A stretch of DNA of 19,206 nucleotides from JAXGTO01 sp040774885 (GCA_040774885.1 JAXGTO010000034.1:1-19206); one strand, 5' to 3'; numbered from the stretch's first letter, positions 1 through 7,741 are shown. Translations and numbers: made by a program. The notes: generated from the sequence alone by a model not told the origin.

Positions 1-7
1 CCCGCTT

Positions 8-194
8 GCTCCTTCGCAGCCCCCGCACGCCGTCCGCCACTCGGCTGCGCCCGCTCTTCCATCCCCTCGGACCATCTTTCCATACTGCAGCCAGCTCGGC
101 CCGCGTTATTCGCCGTCTCTGCAGGCCGCACGCCTCTCAATCTGCTCGCTCCTTCGCAGCCCTCGCATGTTGCGCGTCACTCGGCTGCGCCCGC
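8..194. repeat. Pair of 47 bp direct repeats (8-54 and 148-194)
   Basis: Two copies begin with GCTCCTTCGCAGCC and end with CACTCGGCTGCGCCCGC. They match at 40 of 47 positions, with the differences in the middle. Each copy has a 7 bp inverted repeat, CGCAGCC and GGCTGCG, 21 nt apart (15-21 with 43-49; 155-161 with 183-189), so each could fold into a hairpin. Function is unknown; a dispersed intergenic repeat family is likely. Confidence 0.6.
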
Positions 195-227
195 CAAACG
201 GACCTTGCAGTTGGCTCTCACTTTTAA

Positions 228-283
228 TCGTGCCGTACCTCATTTTTTTGAAAATACGAAACAGAATTTTAAGTACCGCACGA
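228..283. repeat. 56 bp palindromic element A
   Basis: The left arm begins TCGTGCCGTACCTCATTTTT. The right arm, read on the other strand, begins TCGTGCGGTACTTAAAATT. The arms are about 19-20 nt with a ~16 nt A/T-rich centre. Exactly the same 56 bp span is seen for elements B (361-416), C (1611-1666) and, degenerate, D (1745-1800). It could be an operator, a hairpin in RNA, or a mobile-element end. Confidence 0.65.
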
Positions 284-360
284 CATAAAGAGAGCCTAGA
301 CAAAAACGATTGCAAAAACCCAGGTAATTATTTCCATTTGGCCAAAAACAGAACGACAAT

Positions 361-416
361 TCGTGCTGTACTTCATATTTCGTCGCTGTTCTAACAAAAA
401 ACGAAGTAACGCACGA
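361..416. repeat. 56 bp palindromic element B
   Basis: The left arm starts TCGTGCTGTACTTCATATTT. The right arm on the minus strand starts TCGTGCGTTACTTCGTTTTT. It begins 133 bp after the start of element A and ends 130 bp before the start codon of the AbiEi/Vsr-like gene at 547. Confidence 0.65.
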
Positions 417-523
417 TTTTGCTCAAAGCAAGCCGCAGCAAGCAATGGATTGAAAAACCCACTGAATGGTTCATGAAGAACCAATGCAAGCGTTATGTCC
501 AGACAGTGGCAAGATTAACGAAA

Positions 524-529
524 GATAAT
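524..529 (+). promoter_or_regulatory. Candidate -10 box for the gene at 547
   Basis: GATAAT lies 17 bp upstream of the start codon. No good -35 box is visible; AGACAG at 17 bp spacing is weak. If used, transcription would start about 10 nt before the ATG. This fits the lack of any Shine-Dalgarno sequence there and suggests a nearly leaderless mRNA. This is inference from spacing only. Confidence 0.3.
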
Positions 530-546
530 TCCCCTAACCTTTCCCT

Positions 547-1512
547 ATGATCACTTTCAGCCACACCACAGCCCTTCAGTATTGGCGCTCGTATGACGGC
601 AAAGCCCTGGGCATGCCTCCATATGCACCAATCAATCAGTGGGGATCGCCTCTTAGCGCAAGCCTCCTGTCGATGGATTCTCCCCTGATTCCATCAGGGG
701 CTACCGCGCCATTCCATGTCATCGTCGACGATGCGGGCAATCGGCGACGCTCTTCAAACGTCATCAGCCATCAATGGAGCCATCCTGTCAGTAGAGAGGA
801 CCTATTCAAACTCAATGAAACAGTATCGGTCTGCTCCCCTGAACTCTGCTATTTGCAGCTTGCCCACTGGCTTCCCCTCGAAAAGACGATTCTGCTAGGA
901 ATGGAACTATGCGGACTATACCGGCTAATCACCAACAGCAGTAACGGATTCATCCCTCAGCCACCGCTATCGAGTCCCAAACGACTGCTCGGATGCGTCA
1001 AACGCATACCGGGTACTTATGGACACACGAAAGCACTGCGTGCATGCAAGTACATTCTTCCAAACTCCGCTTCTCCCATGGAAAGCGCGTTCGCCCTGCT
1101 GCTGAGCCTTCCCTACTTATTGGGAGGTTATGCCATCGCTCGACCCACACTGAACGAGCGCATCGTGCTGGGAGCCAGGATGCAGAAGATTACGCGAACC
1201 ACAGAGCTCTCCTGCGATCTCTACTGGCCTAAATATCGCTTCGCAATGGAATACGACAGCAAACAATGGCACTCCGGTGAAGAGCAGCTGTTTCATGACG
1301 CGCAACGACGGGGAATCCTATCTCATCGCGGGTTGGAAGTCTTGGCCGTATCAAGCAGGCAAGTTTTCAATCTCCATGAAACAGAAAAACTAGCGCTCAT
1401 GGCGGCGAAAAAGACCGGCAAGGTAATTCCTGGCTCGAAACGAGGGGACAGCGAAGCGCGCATACGACTACGCGGCAACGTCCTTGATTTCCGAGAAGAC
1501 CGCCTCGTTTAA
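547..1512 (+). CDS. Orphan AbiEi-like / Vsr-like (DUF559-type) protein
   Basis: The protein has 321 residues. The N-terminus (TFSHTTALQYWR, residues 3-14) and the SPELCYLQLA segment (98-107) resemble conserved blocks of AbiEi-family type IV antitoxin-like proteins of actinobacteria. The C-terminal part (about 177-285) resembles the Vsr/DUF559 PD-(D/E)XK nuclease fold: SPMES near 177, Asp224 in CDLYWP, the MEYDSKQWH block with Glu235 and His242, and Arg254/Arg255. The start codon is chosen because the conserved block follows it directly; no ribosome binding site is visible. There is no AbiEii-type toxin gene next to it. It is flanked on both sides by pairs of 56 bp palindromes. Roles in DNA binding, defence or mobility are possible but unproven. 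That it is coding is fairly sure; the fold assignment is from motif recall only. Confidence 0.75.
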   Translation: MITFSHTTALQYWRSYDGKALGMPPYAPINQWGSPLSASLLSMDSPLIPSGATAPFHVIVDDAGNRRRSSNVISHQWSHPVSREDLFKLNETVSVCSPELCYLQLAHWLPLEKTILLGMELCGLYRLITNSSNGFIPQPPLSSPKRLLGCVKRIPGTYGHTKALRACKYILPNSASPMESAFALLLSLPYLLGGYAIARPTLNERIVLGARMQKITRTTELSCDLYWPKYRFAMEYDSKQWHSGEEQLFHDAQRRGILSHRGLEVLAVSSRQVFNLHETEKLALMAAKKTGKVIPGSKRGDSEARIRLRGNVLDFREDRLV

Positions 1513-1610
1513 TAGTCATCCCCCACGTTTTCAAATTCGCAGCCGTTCCATAGGCGCCAAATACAATGTTCGACCGCAGATATCTCTTTGGCCCTATCCT
1601 CTATTCGCAA

Positions 1611-1666
1611 TCGTGCCATACTTCATTTTTTTTAGTTTGGGTCACGGAATTTTAAGTACTGCATCA
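1611..1666. repeat. 56 bp palindromic element C
   Basis: The left arm begins TCGTGCCATACTTCATTTTT. The right arm on the minus strand reads TGATGCAGTACTTAAAATT. It is closest to element A: both share AATTTTAAGTAC in the right arm and a TTGGC-containing flank 15-25 bp to the left. It starts 99 bp after the stop codon of the gene at 547-1512. Confidence 0.6.
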
Positions 1667-1744
1667 ATTGCTTCAGCAAGCCGACGACAGTTAGGCCTTT
1701 CCACTCAGGCAATCAAAAACAATAGGCGCCCGATGGCCATAAAA

Positions 1745-1800
1745 CCGTCCACTAACTCGAATTTCGTTTAGGTTTTTACAAAAAACCAAGTACTGCATGA
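1745..1800. repeat. Degenerate 56 bp palindromic element D
   Basis: The right arm is well kept (minus strand TCATGCAGTACTTGGTTTTT). The left arm matches element B at only about 12 of 20 positions. Its start is 134 bp after the start of C, almost the same as the 133 bp between A and B, so C-D looks like a diverged direct copy of the A-B module. Confidence 0.5.
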
Positions 1801-1944
1801 TTTAACAGTTGAGTTATACCAGCCAGCAGGAATAGGGGACCTTCTAAGCGGAGGGACAGCGCTTCACGAGCGGGATTGCCGACAATCATACGCACTCGAG
1901 GCATGTGATCTTTCATCTGTGCCAAAAGTCTTGCGGGGGTTGAG

Positions 1945-2263
1945 GATCAGGCGGGCACATTACCAAGAGCAGCAGATCGGGTTGGACTCTTGCTAGAGCT
2001 GCAAATCAGGCGGGAATTTTGCCGTGACTGCGGGCCAGGCGGGAGTCTTGCCGGAGCTGCGGGCCAGACGGGAATTTTGCCGTGACTGCGGGCCAGGCGG
2101 GAGTCTTGCCGAAGCTGCAAATCAGGCGGGAATTTTGCTGTGACTGCGGGCCAGACGGGAGTCTTGCCTGAGCTGCGGGCCAGACGGGAGTCTTGCCTGA
2201 GCTGCGGGCCAGACGGGAGTCTTGCCGAGGCTGCGGGCCAAGCGGGAATCTTGCTGGGAGTAG
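1945..2263. repeat. 29 bp tandem repeat array, 11 units
   Basis: The span is exactly 11 x 29 bp. The first two units (1945-2002) and the last (2235-2263) are degenerate; eight units from 2003 to 2234 are clear. Two subtypes exist: A contains GCGGGAATTTTGCCGTGACT and B contains GCGGGAGTCTTGCC followed by an AGCTGC-like end. Order from 2003 is A, B, A, B, A, then B, B, B, so an older 58 bp A-B unit seems to have been followed by expansion of B. It lies in the convergent intergenic region 3' of uvrB. There are no unique spacers, so it is not a CRISPR array. Function unknown; copy number is probably variable between strains. Confidence 0.9.
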
Positions 2264-2322
2264 CAGGCCAGGCATCAACGTCAGCAATGGTCAGGATGTT
2301 TCCGATTAAAAGGGCTCGCAGG

Positions 2323-2343
2323 GTTGCTGAAAATCCTAGCAAC
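2323..2343 (-). terminator. Weak candidate terminator after uvrB
   Basis: An inverted repeat GTTGCT/AGCAAC with a 9 nt loop starts 7 bp past the uvrB stop codon on the minus strand. A short T run (CCCTTTTA) follows only about 10 nt later, so it is a poor match to an intrinsic terminator. Confidence 0.3.
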
Positions 2344-2350
2344 AACCAGC

Positions 2351-4435
2351 TCAGCGATGATGACGCTTCTTGGATTGGCGCGCAGTCTTCTTCAGCTCGG
2401 CCAACACGTCATCTTCTGTGCTGCCGTAAACCTGGCTTTTGAGCTGCACGACCTGATCGCGCAGATGGGCAGCTTCTTCGAAGTCCATATCGCGGCTGGC
2501 AGCCGCCATGTCATCTTCCATGCTTGAAATGATCCGCAGCACCTCTTCGCGCGAAAGAGCGGCAAGCTCTTTATTCACCTGTTCGCTGGTGGTGTTGCCC
2601 ATATCGTCTTGCACATAGCCCATGATGTCGTTGATGGCCTTGCGGATTGTTTGCGGCTCGATGCCGTGCTCTTCATTGAACTCCATCTGCAGCTTACGCC
2701 GGCGACGCGTCTCGGTGATGGCCTGGTTCATGGAATCGGTCATCTTGTCGGCGTACATAATCACCTGTCCGTCGACATTGCGCGCTGCGCGGCCGATGGT
2801 CTGAATGAGCGAACGATGGTTGCGCAAGAACCCCTCTTTGTCGGCATCGAGTATTGCCACCAGGCTCACCTCGGGCAGATCGAGGCCCTCACGTAAAAGG
2901 TTGATGCCCACCAGCACGTCGAACTCCCCCGCACGCAGGTCATGGAGGATTTCCACACGATCGAGCGTGGCGATGTCCGAATGCATGTAACGAGCCCGCA
3001 CCCCTTGGTCCAGCAGATGGTCGGTAAGATCTTCGGCCATCTTCTTGGTGAGCGTGGTGATGAGCACGCGTTCGTCGCGCGCAGCCCGGGCCTTCGCTTC
3101 ATCGATGATGTCATCGATCTGACTGGCACTGGGACGCACGATGATCTCGGGATCGAGCAAACCGGTGGGTCGAATGATCTGCTCCACTTGGTTTTGGCTG
3201 ACCCGTTTTTCGTAGTCGCCCGGCGTCGCGCTCACATAGATGAACTGCGGAATGCGGTCCTCGAATTCGTCGAAGCGCAACGGCCGGTTGTCCAAGCAGC
3301 TGGGAAGGCGGAATCCGTGCTCGGTGAGCGTGACCTTGCGGCTGCGGTCGCCTTCATGCATCCCGCGAATCTGCGGCACTGTCACGTGGCTTTCGTCGAT
3401 GATGCACAAGAAGTCTTTAGGGAAATAATCGATGAGCGTGTACGGAGGCTCGCCCGGAGATCGACCATCCAGATGACGCGAGTAATTCTCGATGCCGCTG
3501 CAAAAACCCATGGTCTCCATCATCTCGAGGTCATAGGAAACGCGCATCTCCAAACGCTGGGCTTCCAGAAGCTTGCCTTCCTCCTTGAATTGCTGGAGTC
3601 GCTCACGAAGCTCTTCACGGATGGTTTTAAGGGCGCGGTCCATCTTGGGACGTGCCGTGACGTAGTGGCTCGCCGGCCAAATGGGCAGCGCTTCGTACTG
3701 ATTTAGAACCTCGCCGGTCACGTTGTCGATCTCGACGATCGTCTCGATTTCGTCGCCCCAGAACTCAATGCGAATAGGATTGTCTGCATACGGTGGAAAT
3801 ACGTCGAGCGCATCGCCACGTACGCGGAACGTGCCGCGCTGCAGTTCGTAATCGTTGCGATCGTATTGGATATCGATGAGGTCGTGAATCATGTCGTCGC
3901 GTTCGAACGGCTTCTGCTTGTCGGCGAACACGGCCATGCCCGCATAATCCATAGGACTGCCGATGCCGTAGATGCACGACACCGAAGCCACTACCACCAC
4001 ATCGCGTCGAGAAAGCAAAGCGGCCGTTGCCGCGTGACGCAGCTTTTCGACTTCATCGTTGATGCTGGCATCCTTCTCGATGAAGGTGTCGGTGGTAGGA
4101 ACGTAGGCTTCAGGTTGGTAATAGTCGTAATAGCTGACGAAATAGACCACTGCGTTGTCAGGGAAGAACTCGCGCAATTCGGCGGCAAGCTGTGCCGCCA
4201 GCGTTTTATTGGGCGCCATGACCAACGTGGGCTTCTGCACGGCCTCGATAGTCTTGGCCATGGTGAAGGTCTTTCCGCTGCCGGTAACGCCCAGCAGGGT
4301 TTGGTAACGCAACCCCTGGTTGACGCCGGCAGCGAGCTTCTCGATGGCCTGAGGCTGGTCCCCGGCGGGCTCGTACGGAGCAACGGCCTTGAACGGCTGG
4401 TCGGACAGACGGACTTCGGGCAATTTGCCCTCCAT
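2351..4435 (-). CDS. uvrB: UvrABC excinuclease subunit B
   Basis: This is the damage-verifying helicase-like subunit of nucleotide excision repair. It is loaded by UvrA and recruits UvrC. With this start it has 694 residues (E. coli UvrB is 673). Visible are Walker A GVTGSGKT (about 49-56), the beta-hairpin region with YYDYYQPEAYVP (102-113), the DEAD-like box DESH, the YVSATPGDYE motif, the helicase motif GRAARN, and a C-terminal UVR motif (MDFEEAAHLRDQV) that contacts UvrC. The start at 4435 is preferred because AGAAGG sits 7 nt upstream. An in-frame ATG at 4468 would add 11 residues but has a poorer ribosome binding site. It lies 75 bp after coaE in the mnmA-coaE-uvrB cluster and is probably cotranscribed. 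Confidence 0.97.
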   Translation of the reverse strand: MEGKLPEVRLSDQPFKAVAPYEPAGDQPQAIEKLAAGVNQGLRYQTLLGVTGSGKTFTMAKTIEAVQKPTLVMAPNKTLAAQLAAELREFFPDNAVVYFVSYYDYYQPEAYVPTTDTFIEKDASINDEVEKLRHAATAALLSRRDVVVVASVSCIYGIGSPMDYAGMAVFADKQKPFERDDMIHDLIDIQYDRNDYELQRGTFRVRGDALDVFPPYADNPIRIEFWGDEIETIVEIDNVTGEVLNQYEALPIWPASHYVTARPKMDRALKTIREELRERLQQFKEEGKLLEAQRLEMRVSYDLEMMETMGFCSGIENYSRHLDGRSPGEPPYTLIDYFPKDFLCIIDESHVTVPQIRGMHEGDRSRKVTLTEHGFRLPSCLDNRPLRFDEFEDRIPQFIYVSATPGDYEKRVSQNQVEQIIRPTGLLDPEIIVRPSASQIDDIIDEAKARAARDERVLITTLTKKMAEDLTDHLLDQGVRARYMHSDIATLDRVEILHDLRAGEFDVLVGINLLREGLDLPEVSLVAILDADKEGFLRNHRSLIQTIGRAARNVDGQVIMYADKMTDSMNQAITETRRRRKLQMEFNEEHGIEPQTIRKAINDIMGYVQDDMGNTTSEQVNKELAALSREEVLRIISSMEDDMAAASRDMDFEEAAHLRDQVVQLKSQVYGSTEDDVLAELKKTARQSKKRHHR

Positions 4436-4510
4436 CTGCGCACCTTCTATGTTGGTCAGATGTGCCATGCGCCCATCATAGCGCAGCGCACGATGGCGAA
4501 CAAGAGTTCG

Positions 4511-5113
4511 CTATTCGGCTATCTTCGACCACACTTCGCCCACACGTTGCTGCAAATCCTCGAGCGTGGAATCGTTCTTGATGACGAAATCGGCCCATAG
4601 TTGACGTTGGACATCATCCACTTGACGGGCTATGCGATTTTCGACATCAGCAGAATCGAAGCCCTTCGCCACGGCCCGCTCGATGCGCAGCTTTTTCGGC
4701 GCAACGACGGCGATGACACCCTGGGCATCGCGAACGAACGGGGCGAAAGTACCTTCTGGACCGTCATAGGCCGATATCTCGACAATGGCCAGCGAACAAC
4801 CGTCCGCTTCAAGATCGCTCAAATGCTGCTGGGCCAGTTTGGCCAGGCGCGGTTGGGTTATGGCGTTGAGCTTCACCGTCTCGGACGGCTCGGCAAAGGC
4901 CCGCGCGGCCAGCGATGCGCGGTCGATGCTTCCATCCGCATTGAGCACAACGGCGCCGAAGGTATCGACCAGCAGCGAAACGACCTCGTCTTGAAGGAGG
5001 ACCTCATGACCCACATCATCGAGATCAAGACAATGCGCTCCCTTTTCCGCGAACAGGTCGGATACCGTCGATTTGCCGGATCCGATGCCTCCCACCAGGA
5101 TATATGTCTTCAT
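4511..5113 (-). CDS. coaE: Dephospho-CoA kinase
   Basis: It phosphorylates the 3'-hydroxyl of dephospho-CoA with ATP, the last step of coenzyme A synthesis, in the cytoplasm. The 200-residue length is normal for the family. The P-loop GGIGSGKST is at residues 8-16, followed by the DLDDVGHEV segment that matches the family's Asp-rich substrate-binding motif, and a lid region with RIERAVAKG. Its ATG overlaps the mnmA stop codon (ATGA, positions 5110-5113), so translation is probably coupled. GGAAGGGG about 9 nt upstream, inside the end of mnmA, serves as ribosome binding site. Confidence 0.95.
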   Translation of the reverse strand: MKTYILVGGIGSGKSTVSDLFAEKGAHCLDLDDVGHEVLLQDEVVSLLVDTFGAVVLNADGSIDRASLAARAFAEPSETVKLNAITQPRLAKLAQQHLSDLEADGCSLAIVEISAYDGPEGTFAPFVRDAQGVIAVVAPKKLRIERAVAKGFDSADVENRIARQVDDVQRQLWADFVIKNDSTLEDLQQRVGEVWSKIAE

Positions 5114-6198
5114 GGGCGACCATCCCCTTCCGTGCGCCTTTCTATACCGACAATGGTACCACCGCCCAGCACGGTATCGCCTTGCGAAAAGACGGCGATC
5201 TGCCCGGGGGCGGTGAACTTCTGAGGCTCGGCCAAATCCACCTGCACCGAGATTCCGCCGTCATCGAGCGGCACGATGCGGCAACCCGTAGGTTGGCTGC
5301 GATAGCGAAGTTTGACACAGCATTCAAGCAGCTGGTCCAACCGTTCGATGGCCTGCCACTCGATTCCCTCAACCTGGACCCGGTCGATGAAGGCATCTTC
5401 TTCAAAGCCCACGATAAGACGATTGCGGCCCGCGTCTTTGCCCACCACATAGTAGGGCCGGGCAGCTGCCACGCCGATGCCATGGCGCTGGCCCAAGGTG
5501 AAACCAGCCAAACCATCATGGCGGCCCACCACGCTTCCGGCCACGTCCACGATATCTCCCGGCTCTTGCTTCACGCCATGAGCCGCCAGGAAAGGCCGGT
5601 AATCGCCTTGAATGAAGCAGACATCCTGGCTTTCAGGCTTATCGGCCACCGGCAATTCCAGGTCTTCGGCCTCGATGCGAACCGAGGTTTTGGTGGTTCC
5701 TCCCAACGGAGTGAGCAAACGCGACAATTGGTCTTGCGGCAAACGGGAAAGCATATAGCTTTGGTCTTTGCGGGCATCGAGCGCGCTTTTCACCGCATAG
5801 CGCCCGGAATCCTGCATCTGAACGATGCGGGCATAATGACCCGTTGCGACCTTCTGGCATCCCAATTCATCGGCGGCTGCTAAAAGCTCGGGAACCTTGC
5901 AGCGGGCGTTGCATCCCACACAAGGCGATGGCGTGGCACCGGCGGCATAGGCTTCGACGAAAGGTCGAACCACGCAGGAATCGAAATGTTCCGTGCAATC
6001 GCGCACCACATGGCGCAATCCCATGCGATCGCAACAGGCACGCGCATCGGCAACAGAGCGCAAAGATGATTCGCCCTGAACGAAGACGCATGTGACGCCG
6101 ACCACTTCGTAGCCGGCTCGCATAAGGACCGCTGCGGAAACGGCGCTATCCACCCCGCCGCTCATTCCCAATGCAACCCGTATCTTGCCTTGCGCCAT
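5110..6198 (-). CDS. mnmA: tRNA-specific 2-thiouridylase MnmA (TrmU)
   Basis: It adds sulfur to U34 of Lys, Glu and Gln tRNAs using ATP and a sulfur-carrying cysteine. With this start it has 362 residues, typical for the family. The PP-loop SGGVDS is at 13-18. The first catalytic cysteine is Cys96 in SPCVGCN (E. coli has PNPDVLCN). The second is Cys194 in ESQDVCFI. DQSYML and TGHYARI are also conserved. The ATG at 6198 is chosen because a GAGGAA-type ribosome binding site sits just before it; an upstream in-frame ATG at 6267 would add a basic, non-conserved 23-residue leader. It is first in the cluster, overlapping coaE by 4 bp. One oddity is a third cysteine, Cys93, in the catalytic loop. 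Confidence 0.95.
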   Translation of the reverse strand: MAQGKIRVALGMSGGVDSAVSAAVLMRAGYEVVGVTCVFVQGESSLRSVADARACCDRMGLRHVVRDCTEHFDSCVVRPFVEAYAAGATPSPCVGCNARCKVPELLAAADELGCQKVATGHYARIVQMQDSGRYAVKSALDARKDQSYMLSRLPQDQLSRLLTPLGGTTKTSVRIEAEDLELPVADKPESQDVCFIQGDYRPFLAAHGVKQEPGDIVDVAGSVVGRHDGLAGFTLGQRHGIGVAAARPYYVVGKDAGRNRLIVGFEEDAFIDRVQVEGIEWQAIERLDQLLECCVKLRYRSQPTGCRIVPLDDGGISVQVDLAEPQKFTAPGQIAVFSQGDTVLGGGTIVGIERRTEGDGRP

Positions 6199-6257
6199 AT
6201 GCCGTTTCCTCTTCCTCTTTGCACGCCGCAGACGGGCAGCGAGCTTTGGCAAATGAA

Positions 6258-6285
6258 GAAGGCCCACGCCGAAGCGCAGGCCTTC
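6258..6285 (-). terminator. Candidate intrinsic terminator of rpsA
   Basis: GAAGGCC and GGCCTTC form a 7 bp stem with a 14 nt interior that can pair further (GC-cgaa-GC). On the minus strand it starts 23 nt past the rpsA stop codon and is followed by TTCATTTG, a moderate T-rich tail. It separates rpsA from mnmA. Confidence 0.6.
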
Positions 6286-6308
6286 CGTGAATGCGATCTG
6301 CGCGAATG

Positions 6309-7583
6309 CTATTCGGCAGGAGCTTCCTCAACCGGAGCTTCTTCAGCAGCGGCAGGAGCTTCCTCGGCGGCAGCCTCGGGAGCGGCTTCAGCGGCAGGAG
6401 CCTCGTCTTCGGCCTTGGCGCGCGGTTTGCGCGCAGGAGCCTCGGTGCCCGGCTCGGGGTCGGCCACGGCGATTTCGATGCCGAGTTCTTCGGCAGCGGC
6501 CTTCATTGACAGGCTGATGCGACGACGCTCGGTGTTGATGTCCATGACCTTGACCTTCACCATATCGCCAGCGTGGACCACCTGGGTCGGCGTCTCGATA
6601 TGCTTGTTGGCCATTTCGGAGATGTGCACCAGACCCTCGACGTTGGGGCCGAGTTCCACGAATGCGCCGAAGGGCACGGTCTTGGTGACCTTGCCGTCGA
6701 CGATGGAGCCGACAGGGTAGTTCTCGACGAGCTTGATCCAGGGATCCTCGGTGGTCTGCTTGAGGCCCAGAGAGATGCGCTCGCGCTGCAAGTCGACATC
6801 GAGCACCTCGACCTCGACCTCGTCGCCGACTTTGACGACTTCGCTCGGGTGGTTGACGTGGCTCCAAGACAGCTCGGAAATGTGAACCAGACCATCGATG
6901 CCGCCCAGGTCGACGAATGCGCCGAAGTCGACGATGGAGGAAACGGTGCCCTTGAGGCGCATGCCCTTGGACAGTTTGGCCAAGATTTCAGCACGCTCGT
7001 TCTTGCGGCCTTCTTCGAGCAGCACGCGGCGGGAAAGCACGACATTGTTGCGGTTGCGGTCCATTTCGATGACGCGGGCTTCGATTTCGGTGCCCAGGTA
7101 CATGTCGAGATCCTTGACGCGACGAAGGTCGACCAAGGAAGCGGGCAGGAAGCCTCGCAGGCCGATGTCCAAGATCAAGCCGCCCTTGACGACTTCGATG
7201 ACTTCGCCGGTAACGACTTCTCCGGCCTTGAACTTCTCTTCGACGGCAATCCAGGCACGCTCGTATTCGGCGCGCTTCTTGGAAAGGATCAGACGACCCT
7301 CTTTGTCTTCTTTCTGGAGAACCAGCGCTTCGAGCTTGTCGCCCAGATTCACGATGGTGGACGGATCGGCATCCTTACGGATGGACAGCTCGCGCGAGGG
7401 AATGACACCTTCGCTCTTGAACCCGATGTCGACGAGAACTTCGTCGTGCTCGATCTTGACGACCGTGCCATCGACCAAGTCGCCTTCGTCGAACTCGGTG
7501 AGCGTGCCATCGATCATCTGGTTCATCTGCTCATCGGAGATGTCCTCGAAGTCGATGACGGAGGTGTTCTTGATTTCGGTCAA
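6309..7583 (-). CDS. rpsA: 30S ribosomal protein S1
   Basis: It binds mRNA and helps place it on the 30S subunit. The 424 residues contain four S1 RNA-binding domains at about 33-103, 119-186, 205-274 and 290-360. The last two carry the typical GAFVDLG and GLVHISE signatures. The tail after ~375 is low-complexity, rich in Ala, Glu and Pro. Four domains rather than the six of E. coli S1 is usual for actinobacteria. The start codon is TTG; AAAGGGG about 7 nt upstream supports it, and the first residues (MTEIKNTSV) read directly into the N-terminal acidic region. It stands alone: the prepilin peptidase gene ends 241 bp upstream and a terminator follows. Confidence 0.96.
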   Translation of the reverse strand: MTEIKNTSVIDFEDISDEQMNQMIDGTLTEFDEGDLVDGTVVKIEHDEVLVDIGFKSEGVIPSRELSIRKDADPSTIVNLGDKLEALVLQKEDKEGRLILSKKRAEYERAWIAVEEKFKAGEVVTGEVIEVVKGGLILDIGLRGFLPASLVDLRRVKDLDMYLGTEIEARVIEMDRNRNNVVLSRRVLLEEGRKNERAEILAKLSKGMRLKGTVSSIVDFGAFVDLGGIDGLVHISELSWSHVNHPSEVVKVGDEVEVEVLDVDLQRERISLGLKQTTEDPWIKLVENYPVGSIVDGKVTKTVPFGAFVELGPNVEGLVHISEMANKHIETPTQVVHAGDMVKVKVMDINTERRRISLSMKAAAEELGIEIAVADPEPGTEAPARKPRAKAEDEAPAAEAAPEAAAEEAPAAAEEAPVEEAPAE

Positions 7584-7741
7584 AACGGACCCCTTTCAAA
7601 ACAAAAAACGGCGGGGACCCATTCAACATGATTGCGTGTTCATATTCCATGTTCACGGCATTCGCCCGAAGGACGGATGCAGACATGTCTCGAGGGCCTA
7701 CATTGTCATGCTCGTGAGACACCTTTCCCACAAGCCGAGCC

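Larger units (their letters stand above)
1..546. other. Gene-free left edge of window
   Basis: I see no convincing gene here. Open frames on both strands are short, lack ribosome binding sites and overlap repeats. The stretch holds a pair of 47 bp direct repeats (8-54 and 148-194) and two 56 bp palindromic elements (228-283 and 361-416). From about 215 onward the DNA is clearly richer in A and T than the housekeeping genes further right, which fits accessory DNA. Confidence 0.6.
1513..2350. other. Gene-free accessory stretch between the AbiEi/Vsr-like gene and uvrB
   Basis: No believable gene is present. It holds palindromic elements C (1611-1666) and D (1745-1800), an unremarkable stretch at 1801-1944, the 29 bp tandem array (1945-2263) and a weak hairpin after uvrB (2323-2343). 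The two neighbouring genes converge on this region. Open frames inside the tandem array are a by-product of its 29 bp period, which keeps all three frames open. Confidence 0.6.

Noticed and set aside
6..394. Short frames at the left edge on both strands
   Set aside because: They overlap repeats and palindromes, lack ribosome binding sites and show no familiar protein features.
1945..2263. Possible CRISPR array
   Set aside because: Units are directly head-to-tail at 29 bp with no unique spacers, and no cas gene is present.
2942..4600. Long plus-strand frames opposite uvrB
   Set aside because: They mirror uvrB codon use in the antisense direction and contain no recognisable domain, while uvrB is unmistakable.
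6573..7631. A 352-codon open frame on the plus strand across rpsA
   Set aside because: It is the exact antisense of rpsA; its product is Asp- and Phe-rich as expected from reversed acidic codons, with no ribosome binding site or known motif.
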